Assembly: GCA_000719025.1 (NCBI GenBank)
Contig: JODP01000006.1
Location: 930,001 to 994,000 of the forward strand
Length of the DNA: 64,000 nucleotides
Origin: Kineosporia aurantiaca JCM 3230
GTDB taxonomy: Bacteria > Actinomycetota > Actinomycetes > Actinomycetales > Kineosporiaceae
Direction: 5' to 3'
Every line of letters begins with the position of its first letter. The stretch's first letter is position 1. Position numbers and translations under genes: made by a program. Under the pieces are notes generated by a model that did not search any database, was not told the origin of the DNA, and saw only the letters and a list, made by a program, of their open reading frames with translations. Positions 26,515 to 34,470 of the stretch are shown piece by piece.

Positions 26515-28566
26515 GTGACGAGCAGACGCAGGACCGAGGCCGAGAGCGACCGAAGAGCCCAGCTGGCTGCGGAGCGTGAAGGTCGGCCGGCCCCCACGAA
26601 CCGGGGCGAGGTGCTCGACACCCGCCGCAGCCGGGCCGCCCACGAACCCGCCCGATCGGCCTCTCTGGACCCCGCCCTGGCCCGCCGTAAGCGCCGTGCC
26701 GCCGCCGTAGCCCGGGTCGGCGCCGACGAGGGTGCCTCCTTCTTCTCCGAGTTCCCCGACGAGACGGTCGTCCGGGTCGAGCCGGCCCCCGAAGAGCCGC
26801 GGCTGAGCCGCGCCGACCTGCGCGCCCGCCGTGAGCGGATGGAGAAGCGCCGGCGCCGCCGCGCGCTGCAGCGCCAGCTGACGTTCGGGCTGATGGGCCG
26901 GGAGACCGACCCGCAGGCCGAGACCATCGCGATTCCTGAGCTGGAGGAGACCCGCACCGGCTCGATCCGGATGCGGGAGCGGTCCAGCCGGGCGGCCGAG
27001 GCCCCGGAGACGACGTCGCTCCGTAGCAGGCGGGACCGGGACGAGTCCCCCGAGACAACCTCTCTCCGCAGAAGGCGAGACCGGGACGAGGCGCCGGAGA
27101 CCACCGCCCTCAAGCGGGTTCGCGAAGAGGCGCCGGAGACCACCGCGCTCCGGATGAGGTCGCGCCGGTCGCAGGACGTAGAGCCGCCCGAGACGACGTC
27201 CATCCTGCTCCCCGCCGAGGTCGACGACCCGACCCCGACCGGAGAACTGGCCAGCCGCCGCAGTCTTCGCGGCAAGCGCCCGGAAACCGGTCGTCGCTCC
27301 AACCGCGGCCCGATCGGCCGCGCCGTCAGCAACAAGCGCGCCTGGCTCGGCGCCGTCGCGATCGCCCTGGTCGTCGCGCTGCCCGGTGGGTACTTCCTGG
27401 AGCGTTCGCAGCAGCAGGGCAAGGTCGAGGAAGCGGCGCTGACCAGCGACAGCGACAACATGCCGGCGATCACCGCGTCCCGGCCGCCGTCGCCGACCTC
27501 CGCCGAGCTGAAGGCCAACCAGCAGCGTCTGGGGGCGGCCACGGCCACCACCAAGGAGCTGGCGAAGAAGGCCAAGGGCAAGTCGAGCGCGAGCAAGACC
27601 ACGTCGGACGACACCCCGAGCAGCAGCACCACGACCAGCAAGGCCGGGGGCACCACGCAGGTCGGCCTGGCCAACCTGAGTGACAAGAACTCGGGCCTGG
27701 GCTGGGCGTCCGGGGTCTACATCCCGGGCAGCAGCGCCGCCAGCGCCAAGGCCTTCGGTGAGTGGCGCGGCGCCGGCATCGACGTGGCCGTGGACTGGCC
27801 GGCCCGTTCCTCGTGGGACGACCTGATCAACCCGACCTGGCTGTACAACGCCTGGAAGGGAACTTCGTACACCAAGTCGTTCGGCTTCCCGCCCTTCCCG
27901 GAAGACGGCAGCACGGTCGCCCAGTGCGCGACGGGCGCCTACAACGACAAGTGGAAGCAGATCGCCGCGAACATCAAGGCCGCGGGCCTGGACACCACCA
28001 CGGTGATCCGCCTGGGCTGGGAGTTCAACGGTGACTGGTACGCCTGGCAGGCCTCCAACCCCTCGAGCTTCGCCGAGTGCTGGCGTCAGGTGGTGGGTGC
28101 CGCCGAGTCGGTCGCCCCGGCCCTGACCTGGGACTGGAACGTCAACCGGGGCGTGAGCGCGGGTCTGGCCGACCCGACCCAGGCCTACCCCGGCAACGAG
28201 TACGTGGACATCGTGGGGATCGACTCCTACGACATGTGGCCGGGCGCCACCAGCGAGGCCAACTGGGAAGAGCAGTACAGCGGCAAGCAGGGCCTGAAGT
28301 ACTGGGTCGACTTCGCCAAGAGCCACGGCAAGAAGGTCAGCGTGCCGGAGTGGGGGGTGTACCCAGGCACGGCGCAGGCCGGCCACAACGGTGGGGACAA
28401 CGCCTTCTACATCGGCAAGATGGAGGCCTTCTTCAAGAGCCTGGGCAGCGAGCTGGCCTACGAGTCGTACTTCAACGAGGACGCGAGTTACTACGCGGGC
28501 TCGATCTTCGGGGACGTGCAGAATCCGAACGCCGCCGCGAAGTACAAAGAGGTCTACAGCAAGTAG
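26515..28566 (+). CDS. membrane-anchored GH26-type glycoside hydrolase with repeat-bearing cytoplasmic tail
   Basis: A 683-residue type II membrane protein. Residues 1-275 are cytoplasmic, Arg/Glu-rich and disordered, with five ETT(S/A)(L/I) motifs (Glu at about 165, 180, 195, 208, 226). A single helix (about 276-296) leads to a Ser/Thr/Lys linker and an extracellular catalytic domain (about 385-683) resembling GH26 beta-mannanases/lichenases. Likely acid/base is Glu 503 in RLGWEFNGDWY and nucleophile Glu 612 in SVPEWG. The start is uncertain: GTG 26515 lacks a clear ribosome site. Substrate unknown. The tail suggests regulation from inside the cell. Confidence 0.85.
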   Translation: MTSRRRTEAESDRRAQLAAEREGRPAPTNRGEVLDTRRSRAAHEPARSASLDPALARRKRRAAAVARVGADEGASFFSEFPDETVVRVEPAPEEPRLSRADLRARRERMEKRRRRRALQRQLTFGLMGRETDPQAETIAIPELEETRTGSIRMRERSSRAAEAPETTSLRSRRDRDESPETTSLRRRRDRDEAPETTALKRVREEAPETTALRMRSRRSQDVEPPETTSILLPAEVDDPTPTGELASRRSLRGKRPETGRRSNRGPIGRAVSNKRAWLGAVAIALVVALPGGYFLERSQQQGKVEEAALTSDSDNMPAITASRPPSPTSAELKANQQRLGAATATTKELAKKAKGKSSASKTTSDDTPSSSTTTSKAGGTTQVGLANLSDKNSGLGWASGVYIPGSSAASAKAFGEWRGAGIDVAVDWPARSSWDDLINPTWLYNAWKGTSYTKSFGFPPFPEDGSTVAQCATGAYNDKWKQIAANIKAAGLDTTTVIRLGWEFNGDWYAWQASNPSSFAECWRQVVGAAESVAPALTWDWNVNRGVSAGLADPTQAYPGNEYVDIVGIDSYDMWPGATSEANWEEQYSGKQGLKYWVDFAKSHGKKVSVPEWGVYPGTAQAGHNGGDNAFYIGKMEAFFKSLGSELAYESYFNEDASYYAGSIFGDVQNPNAAAKYKEVYSK

Positions 28567-28576
28567 CGCGGTTCCG

Positions 28577-28614
28577 AAGAGCAGCCCCCGGTGCGGTTTC
28601 CGGGGGCTGCTCTT
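28577..28614 (+). terminator. rho-independent terminator after the GH26 gene
   Basis: A perfect 15-bp stem (AAGAGCAGCCCCCGG and its complement) with an 8-base loop, overlapping a short T-run, 11 bases after the stop codon. Confidence 0.9.
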
Positions 28615-28722
28615 TTCAATGAGGGACGTTTGTCAGCGGCCCTTTGGGGCGCAACTGCTGACAACGCTTCAGGCAGGCAGCTAGCTTGAGCCCGGATGGC
28701 CCGAAGCGGCTGGGGGTGAGCG

Positions 28723-30240
28723 GTGCTCTGGAGCGACGTCGAGATCTCCTGGCTCGAAGGTGACGGCGGCAAACCCGTCGTGCTGCCGTTCGATCCTCCG
28801 TTCGGGCTGAGCGGGAACGCGTTCGTCCTCGGTCAGGTCGCCGTCATCGCGTTGACGTTCCTGCTCTGGTTCCTGCTCTTCGGCCTCACCCTGCGCTGGA
28901 CCCGTCCGACTCCGATCGCACCCGCCCCGCCCGCTCAGGACTTCCCCGGCGAAGAACCGCCGGCGGTGGTGAGTTTGCTGGCCAACCGTTGGCGGGTAAC
29001 TGAGGACGCAGTTGAGTCCACTCTGCTGGACCTGGCGGCCCGTCACTGGCTCGAATTACGACAGCCCGCCGCCGACCCGCTCCAGACCACCGTGCACGTC
29101 CTTACCCAGCCCGCCAAAGCCACCCCGCTGAACCGCTACGAGCAGCAGGTGCTGGACCGCGTGAACTCGGAATCCCGCGGCGGGGTGGTCCCCATCACCG
29201 CCCTGACCTTCCGCGACGCTGCAGAAGCCAACCGCTGGCGTCATAAGTTCGAATCTGCCGTAATCGCCGATGCCCGCGAGCGCGGCCTCAGCCGCCGCCG
29301 GTTCTCCCAACCCCTCCTCGGCCTCCTCAACTCCGCCGCGCTCATCCCTTCCGCCGCAGTGGCACTGTTCGCCGCCGAACTCGCCTGGAACCTGACCCAC
29401 CTCTTCTGGGGCCTGTTCGCCTTCGCCGCTCTCAGTACGATCGCCAGCCGCCCCCTAGGCGAGCGCGATACCCCGGAAGGCCGTGAGGTAGCGCGAGGCT
29501 GGCTGGGCCTGCGCGAGTTCCTCCGTCGGGACGAGGTCTTCGCGGAACTCCCGCCGTCCGCCGTAGCTGTCTGGGACCGCTATCTCTCGTACGGCGACGC
29601 CCTCGGCACCACGCGGGTCTGCGCAATGCTGCTCGACCTGGGTCTGGGCGACCGCAAGCGACTTTGGTCGTCCTATACAGGCCAGTGGCGTCAGGTAAGG
29701 GTGAAGTACCCACGCTTCTGGGGGCGTTACGGCAAGTCCGCTCCCCGCCTGCTTCTAGCCGCGGTGGCGCAACTGGCGGCCGGGGTATGGGCAGTAAGAG
29801 CCTTCGGAGTGACGCTCAGCGTCGATTCGCCTGGACACATAGCTGATCTCGTCCTGGGCTTGATCGCGCTCTACCTCGTCGCAAGAGGTATCTACCGTCT
29901 GGCCCGCACGCTGACCGACCTAGTAGCACCGCGCACTATCGACGGCGAAGTGCTCTGGGTTCAGGAGTGGCAGAGCAAGCAGCAGGGTGAGAACTCCACG
30001 GTGGTGGTGAATCATCACCTAGCGCTGGACGACGGAACGGCCGACCGGGTCATGGCCTGGGTAGCACCACCCGCGCTGGCCGGAGGAGTGCGGGACGGGG
30101 ACGAGGCGCGGATCGCGGTGCGACCCTGGAGCCGACGGATTACCTCGGTCACCCGCACCCGCCAACGTCACGAGCGCCTCGGAGACCAGCCGAAGCCGCA
30201 GGCAGCTACAGAATTCCGTCCTCGATCTGCTCCACAATGA
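28723..30240 (+). CDS. DUF2207-like membrane protein
   Basis: A 505-residue membrane protein. One helix lies near residues 32-58 (VLGQVAVIALTFLLWFLLFG), then a cytoplasmic winged-helix-like part (ITEDAVESTLLDLAARHWLEL-like), hydrophobic pairs near 207-245 and 340-390, and a Gln/Arg-rich C-terminus. The VSLLANRWRVTEDAVESTLLDLA pattern recalls DUF2207 proteins, which commonly accompany lemA; lemA lies just downstream here. GTG start. The 3' end overlaps the convergent SUKH-like gene by 35 bases. Function unknown. Confidence 0.72.
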   Translation: MLWSDVEISWLEGDGGKPVVLPFDPPFGLSGNAFVLGQVAVIALTFLLWFLLFGLTLRWTRPTPIAPAPPAQDFPGEEPPAVVSLLANRWRVTEDAVESTLLDLAARHWLELRQPAADPLQTTVHVLTQPAKATPLNRYEQQVLDRVNSESRGGVVPITALTFRDAAEANRWRHKFESAVIADARERGLSRRRFSQPLLGLLNSAALIPSAAVALFAAELAWNLTHLFWGLFAFAALSTIASRPLGERDTPEGREVARGWLGLREFLRRDEVFAELPPSAVAVWDRYLSYGDALGTTRVCAMLLDLGLGDRKRLWSSYTGQWRQVRVKYPRFWGRYGKSAPRLLLAAVAQLAAGVWAVRAFGVTLSVDSPGHIADLVLGLIALYLVARGIYRLARTLTDLVAPRTIDGEVLWVQEWQSKQQGENSTVVVNHHLALDDGTADRVMAWVAPPALAGGVRDGDEARIAVRPWSRRITSVTRTRQRHERLGDQPKPQAATEFRPRSAPQ

Positions 30241-30595
30241 CGCACCAGTAGAGGTCCTTCGCCACCGCGTCCGGATCCACCGCGTTCAACTGCTTCTTCA
30301 GCAGCCGCAACCGCCGACGACGGGACTTGGCCTCCTCGCCGTCCTCCCCGGAGACCCCCTCGCCGGCGTAGAACTCGTCGAACGCCTTCACGAAGCCCCG
30401 GAACCCGTCCATGCTCGTGTTCAGCAGGCTGGGCGTGCTCGGCGTCGGGTCGAGCAGGAACAGCTGCCCCTCCGCGTCCAGCCCGATCTCCTGGTAGGAC
30501 GACACCGCCCCGAGAACCGTGAAGTCCCGGCCACCCATCTCCTGCTGGCGGGCCGGGCGATCGTCCAGGGTGATCCCGAAACGCAGCTCTTCCAT
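30206..30595 (-). CDS. SUKH/SMI1-like small protein
   Basis: A 129-residue protein. The segment EIGLDAEGQLFLLDPTPSTPSLLNTSMDGFRGFVKAF resembles SUKH-4-type immunity proteins (a backbone of beta strands and the N-S/T-S...F..F motif). The rest is acidic, then Arg-rich (KSRRRRLRLLKKQL). No toxin gene sits beside it, so the immunity role is doubtful here. Probably leaderless: TAGACT lies six bases before the ATG. Confidence 0.6.
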   Translation of the reverse strand: MEELRFGITLDDRPARQQEMGGRDFTVLGAVSSYQEIGLDAEGQLFLLDPTPSTPSLLNTSMDGFRGFVKAFDEFYAGEGVSGEDGEEAKSRRRRLRLLKKQLNAVDPDAVAKDLYWCVIVEQIEDGIL

Positions 30596-30601
30596 ACCCG
30601 G

Positions 30602-30607
30602 AGTCTA
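30602..30607 (-). promoter_or_regulatory. -10 element of the SUKH-like gene
   Basis: TAGACT on the minus strand, six bases before the ATG; probably leaderless. Confidence 0.45.
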
Positions 30608-30676
30608 GGGGCGCCGGGATTGCCCGATCGGTCGACAATCGGCCAAACCCGGTGGTCAGACGATCATCGAACTGAC

Positions 30677-30682
30677 TACCGT
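30677..30682 (+). promoter_or_regulatory. -10 element of lemA
   Basis: TACCGT with six bases to the ATG and no ribosome site. The gene at 50893 has the identical hexamer and spacing. Confidence 0.5.
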
Positions 30683-30688
30683 GGCGAC

Positions 30689-31252
30689 ATGGTGCTCGTG
30701 GTGACACTCGTCGTCCTGGTCGTCGTGGTGCTGCTCGGGCTCTGGGCGGTGAGCGCCTACAACCGGCTGGTCCGGCAGCGCAATCAGGTGCAGGCCGCGT
30801 CCGCGCAGATCGACGTGCAGCTCAAGCGCCGGCACGACCTGATCCCGAACCTGGTCGAAACCGTGAAGGGCTATGCGGCGCACGAGAGCGGCACGCTGGA
30901 GGCCGTGGTCCGGGCCCGGCAGAACGCGGTGAGCGCCAATGGCGCCGGTCCGGCCGAACGGGCCGAAGCGGAGGGCGAGCTGACGGCCGTGCTGTCCCGC
31001 CTCATGGTGGTGAGCGAGGCCTACCCCGACCTCAAGGCCAACCAGAACTTCGCAGCGCTACAGGCCGAGCTGAGCACTACGGAAGACAAGATCGCCTACG
31101 CCCGCCAGTTCCTGAACAACGCGGTGCAGACTTACAACACGAGCATCCAGTCCGTACCCACCAACCTGATCGCGGGCGTCGGCGGCTTCAAGCCCGAAGA
31201 GTTCTTCCAGGCCAGCGGTGACGAACGCGGCAACGTCTCCGTGCGGTTCTGA
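30689..31252 (+). CDS. lemA: LemA family membrane protein
   Basis: A 187-residue protein with one N-terminal helix (VLVVTLVVLVVVVLLGLWAV) and the LemA core: YNRLVRQRNQVQAASAQIDVQLKRRHDLIPNLVETVKGYA, then YPDLKANQNFAALQAELSTTEDKIAYAR and FNNAVQTYN-like (FLNNAVQTYNTSIQSVP). The predicted topology places the helical bundle on one side of the membrane; biochemical role is unclear. ATG 30689 starts exactly at the membrane helix. Confidence 0.92.
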   Translation: MVLVVTLVVLVVVVLLGLWAVSAYNRLVRQRNQVQAASAQIDVQLKRRHDLIPNLVETVKGYAAHESGTLEAVVRARQNAVSANGAGPAERAEAEGELTAVLSRLMVVSEAYPDLKANQNFAALQAELSTTEDKIAYARQFLNNAVQTYNTSIQSVPTNLIAGVGGFKPEEFFQASGDERGNVSVRF

Positions 31253-31277
31253 TCGCGCGCGTGGGTAAGATGGTCGA

Positions 31278-31351
31278 CGCCGCGACTGGCGTTCGGGTGG
31301 GTCACCACCAGGAAGCGGTGGAGTCGTCGTCTTCGGGTCGTTCGCCTGGGC
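31278..31351 (+). ncRNA. ZTP (pfl) riboswitch controlling glyA-folD
   Basis: The leader has the two conserved halves of the ZTP motif. First half: P1 CGCCGC (31278-31283), GACTGGCG (31284-31291), the P2 hairpin GGTGG/CCACC (31296-31309), AGGAA, and P1' GCGGTG (31315-31320). Second half: CGCCTGGGC (31343-31351), whose CGCC can form the pseudoknot with GGCG of the first half. The ligand ZTP/ZMP signals 10-formyl-THF shortage; the genes it precedes, glyA and folD, supply one-carbon folates. The regulatory mechanism (attenuation or translation) is not resolved by eye. Confidence 0.85.
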
Positions 31352-31420
31352 CTGAGGGCACCGGGCTGCACCCTGTACTGGGGCCGCCTGACCGCCCGAC
31401 GACCGCTACCGCCTGGAGCC

Positions 31421-32722
31421 ATGAGCATGACCACAGACGCCACCACCAGCCGCGCGATCACCCAGAAGTCCTTGGCCGAGGCCGATCCTGAGCTCGCCGC
31501 CGTGCTCACCAACGAGCTCGGCCGTCAGCGCAACACCCTCGAGATGATCGCCAGCGAGAACTTCGCCCCGCGCTCGGTCCTCGAGGCCCAGGGCTCGGTG
31601 CTGACCAACAAGTACGCCGAGGGCTACCCCGGCAAGCGCTACTACGGCGGCTGCGAGTTCGTCGACGTGGCCGAGGAGCTGGCCATCAGCCGGGTGAAGT
31701 CGCTGTTCGGCGCCGCCTACGCGAACGTCCAGCCGCACTCCGGGGCCCAGGCCAACGCGGCCGCCATGCACGCGCTGATCCGTCAGGGTGACAGCATCCT
31801 CGGCCTGGAGCTGGCCCACGGCGGGCACCTGACCCACGGCATGAAGATCAACTTCAGCGGCCGGCTGTACGACGTGGCCGCGTACGGGGTCGACCCGAAG
31901 ACCTTCCTGGTCGACATGGACGTGGTCCGCGAGAAGGCGCTCGAGCACCGCCCGAAGCTGATCATCGCCGGCTGGTCGGCCTACCCCCGCCAGCTCGACT
32001 TCGCCGCGTTCCGCTCGATCGCCGACGAGGTCGGCGCCTACCTGATGGTCGACATGGCGCACTTCGCCGGTCTGGTCGCCGCGGGTCTGCACCCGAGCCC
32101 GATCCCGCACGCCCACGTCACCACCAGCACCACGCACAAGACGCTGGCCGGCCCGCGCGGCGGGATCATCCTGGCCAACGACGAGGAGAACGCGAAGAAG
32201 TTCCAGTCCGCGGTCTTCCCGGGGCAGCAGGGTGGCCCGCTGATGCACGTGATCGCCGGTAAGGCGGCCGCGTTCAAGATCGCCCACTCGGACGAGTTCA
32301 AGGACCGGCAGGCCCGCACGCTGCGCGGCGCCAAGATCCTGGCCGAGCGGCTGACCGCGGAAGACGCCACCAAGGCGGGCGTCTCGGTGCTGACCGGGGG
32401 CACCGACGTGCACCTGATCCTGGTCGACCTGCGCGAGTCCACGCTGGACGGCAAGCAGGCCGAGGACCGGCTGCACGACATCGGCATCACCGTGAACCGC
32501 AACGCCGTGCCGTTCGACCCGCGTCCCCCGATGGTCACCTCCGGCCTGCGGATCGGCACCCCCGCGCTGGCCACCCGGGGCTTCGGCGACGAGGAGTTCA
32601 CCGAGGTCGCCGACGTGATCGCCGCCGCCCTGCAGCCCACCTGCGACACCGAGGCCCTGCGCAAGCGGGTGGACAAGCTGGCCGCCGACTTCCCGCTGTA
32701 CGAGGGCCTGGAGTCCTGGTGA
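31421..32722 (+). CDS. glyA: serine hydroxymethyltransferase
   Basis: PLP enzyme converting serine and THF to glycine and 5,10-methylene-THF; 433 residues. Motifs are LEMIASENFAPRSVLEAQGSV-like N-terminus, NKYAEGYPGKRYYGGCEFVD, VDMAHFAGLVAAG and the PLP lysine in TTHKTLAGPRGG. It lies behind the ZTP riboswitch and overlaps folD by GTGA, forming a one-carbon operon. Confidence 0.97.
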   Translation: MSMTTDATTSRAITQKSLAEADPELAAVLTNELGRQRNTLEMIASENFAPRSVLEAQGSVLTNKYAEGYPGKRYYGGCEFVDVAEELAISRVKSLFGAAYANVQPHSGAQANAAAMHALIRQGDSILGLELAHGGHLTHGMKINFSGRLYDVAAYGVDPKTFLVDMDVVREKALEHRPKLIIAGWSAYPRQLDFAAFRSIADEVGAYLMVDMAHFAGLVAAGLHPSPIPHAHVTTSTTHKTLAGPRGGIILANDEENAKKFQSAVFPGQQGGPLMHVIAGKAAAFKIAHSDEFKDRQARTLRGAKILAERLTAEDATKAGVSVLTGGTDVHLILVDLRESTLDGKQAEDRLHDIGITVNRNAVPFDPRPPMVTSGLRIGTPALATRGFGDEEFTEVADVIAAALQPTCDTEALRKRVDKLAADFPLYEGLESW

Positions 32723-33603
32723 CGGCCCAGATCCTCGACGGCAAGGCGGCCGCCGCCGCGACCCGGCTCGAGCTCAAGGAGCGGGTCGCGGCGCTGAAGG
32801 CCCGGGGGATCGTCCCCGGCCTGGGCACCGTGCTGGTCGGCGAGGATCCGGGCAGTGCCAAGTACGTGGCGCTGAAGCACGCGGACTGCCTCGAGGTCGG
32901 CATCTCCAGCATCCGTGAGGACCTGCCCGCCGACGCGACCCAGGAGCAGGTCGAGGACGCGGTCCGGCGGCTGAACCAGGACCCGGCCTGCACCGGGTAC
33001 ATCGTGCAGCTGCCGTTGCCGAAAGGCCTGGACCCCGACCGGGTTCTGGAGCTGATGGACCCGGCGAAGGACGCGGACGGTCTGCACCCGACCAACCTCG
33101 GCCGCCTGGTGCTCAATGTGAACGCACCGATGACGTCCCCGGTCCCGTGCACCCCGCACGGCATCGTGGATCTGCTGCTGCGTAACGACATTGACCTCAA
33201 AGGCAAAGAGGTCTGCGTGGTCGGGCGGGGGGTAACGGTGGGGCGTCCGCTGGGCCTGCTGCTCACCCGCCGCGAGCTCAACGCCACGGTTACCTTGTGC
33301 CACACCGGTACTCGGGACATCGCCGAGCACGTCCGCCGGGCCGACGTCGTGGTCGCCGCGGCGGGCGTGGCGAACATGATCACCGCCGAGATGGTCAAGC
33401 CGGGGGCCGTGGTGCTCGACGTCGGAGTCAGTCGGACGGCTCCCGACCCGGTCACCGGTAAGTCCCGGCTGACGGGCGATGTAGCAATGGACGTCCGTGA
33501 GGTGGCGGGCTGGATCGCCCCCAACCCGGGTGGGGTGGGTCCGATGACGCGAGCCATGCTGCTGGCGAACGTCGTGGAAGCGGCCGAGCGCGCCGCCGAA
33601 TAG
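32719..33603 (+). CDS. folD: methylenetetrahydrofolate dehydrogenase / cyclohydrolase
   Basis: Bifunctional enzyme interconverting 5,10-methylene-THF and 10-formyl-THF, 294 residues. It has the catalytic Tyr-x-x-x-Lys-type segment KYVALKHADCLEVGI, YIVQLPLPKGLD, the DGLHPTNLGRL motif, the Rossmann GRGVTVGRPLGLLL and the C-terminal PGGVGPMTRAMLL. The GTG start overlaps the glyA stop. It ends just before a strong terminator. Confidence 0.97.
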   Translation: MTAQILDGKAAAAATRLELKERVAALKARGIVPGLGTVLVGEDPGSAKYVALKHADCLEVGISSIREDLPADATQEQVEDAVRRLNQDPACTGYIVQLPLPKGLDPDRVLELMDPAKDADGLHPTNLGRLVLNVNAPMTSPVPCTPHGIVDLLLRNDIDLKGKEVCVVGRGVTVGRPLGLLLTRRELNATVTLCHTGTRDIAEHVRRADVVVAAAGVANMITAEMVKPGAVVLDVGVSRTAPDPVTGKSRLTGDVAMDVREVAGWIAPNPGGVGPMTRAMLLANVVEAAERAAE

Positions 33604-33616
33604 CACAGCACTCCTG

Positions 33617-33648
33617 CGTGGCCCCGGCTGGATCCAGCCGGGGCCACG
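33617..33648. terminator. terminator after glyA-folD
   Basis: A 32-base perfect palindrome (arms CGTGGCCCCGGCTGGA and its complement) followed by TCGTTTT, 14 bases after the folD stop. Confidence 0.88.
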
Positions 33649-33688
33649 TCGTTTTGCCGAGGGTGGACGCGCGATACTCGCGCGCGTA

Positions 33689-33704
33689 TATTCGTACACG
33701 AATA
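33689..33704. promoter_or_regulatory. operator-like palindrome before the PadR gene
   Basis: TATTCGT-AC-ACGAATA, a perfect 7-bp-arm palindrome 16 bases before the GTG of the PadR gene. A PadR dimer could bind it for autorepression. A GATACTCG-like partial copy lies just upstream. Confidence 0.6.
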
Positions 33705-33720
33705 GGGGAGGTGTTCGGGA

Positions 33721-34338
33721 GTGGCCAAGCGCTCGAACCTGCTGGGGCTGGCCGTGCTGGGCGTCATCGTGCAGCGTCCGATGCACCGCTACGAGATCGC
33801 CACCACGATCCGGGAGCAGGGCAAGGACGATGACATGGCGGTCAAGTGGGGCTCGCTCTACACGGTGGTGGCCGGCCTCGAGCGCAGCGGCTTCGTCGAG
33901 GCCGTCGGCGTGGACCGCGACGGAGCCCGACCTGAACGCGTCACTTATCGCATCACCGCGGCGGGAGTGCGCGAAATGATGGGCTGGACAAGGGATCTCC
34001 TGGGCGGAACCACCTCGTCCCGGCAGGAGTTCTCGGCCGGTCTGTCGATGATCGCCTGCCTGCCGCCCGAGGAGGTGCTCGGGATCCTGCGCGAACGCGT
34101 CGCGCGGCTCGAGACCGGTGTGCCGGAGCGTCGGGCGGCTCTGGCGGGGTACACCGAACACGTGCCCCGGCTGTTCCTGGTCGAAGACGAGTACGACATC
34201 GCTCTGCGCGAGGCGGAACTGGCTTGGTTACGCAGCCTCGTGGCGGAGATCGAGTCGGGCCGCTTCCCCGGGATCGATGAATGGCGCCACCGTCAGGCCG
34301 TCCTCAGTGAGGACGCCCCGTTCCCGTCCGAAAGCTGA
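33721..34338 (+). CDS. PadR family transcriptional regulator
   Basis: A 205-residue regulator. The N-terminal winged helix (LLGLAVLGVIVQRPMHRYEIATTIRE; VKWGSLYTVVAGLERSGFVEAVG; YRITAAGVREM) is followed by a Vir_C-like helical dimerisation domain. PadR proteins usually repress a neighbouring gene in response to a small molecule; the FAD monooxygenase 130 bases downstream is the obvious candidate. Own expression is probably controlled by the upstream palindrome. Confidence 0.9.
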   Translation: MAKRSNLLGLAVLGVIVQRPMHRYEIATTIREQGKDDDMAVKWGSLYTVVAGLERSGFVEAVGVDRDGARPERVTYRITAAGVREMMGWTRDLLGGTTSSRQEFSAGLSMIACLPPEEVLGILRERVARLETGVPERRAALAGYTEHVPRLFLVEDEYDIALREAELAWLRSLVAEIESGRFPGIDEWRHRQAVLSEDAPFPSES

Positions 34339-34346
34339 CGGAGACC

Positions 34347-34380
34347 GGCCCGGAGCGGTGCTGGAACACCGCCCCGGGCC
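34347..34380 (+). terminator. terminator after the PadR gene
   Basis: A 14-bp stem with one mismatch (GGCCCGGAGCGGTG / CACCGCCCCGGGCC) and a 6-base loop, followed by TCATT. Confidence 0.7.
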
Positions 34381-34470
34381 TCATTCGCACCGAGCGTTCC
34401 GGTACGGGATGGCACTCCTAAGGTAACCGGACTCTCGGCGCGGTTCGATCGCGCCCTTGGAGGATCCGTC

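Noticed and set aside
31261..31491. A 76-codon frame before glyA
   Set aside because: It covers the ZTP riboswitch and runs into glyA in another frame. No ribosome site or family match.
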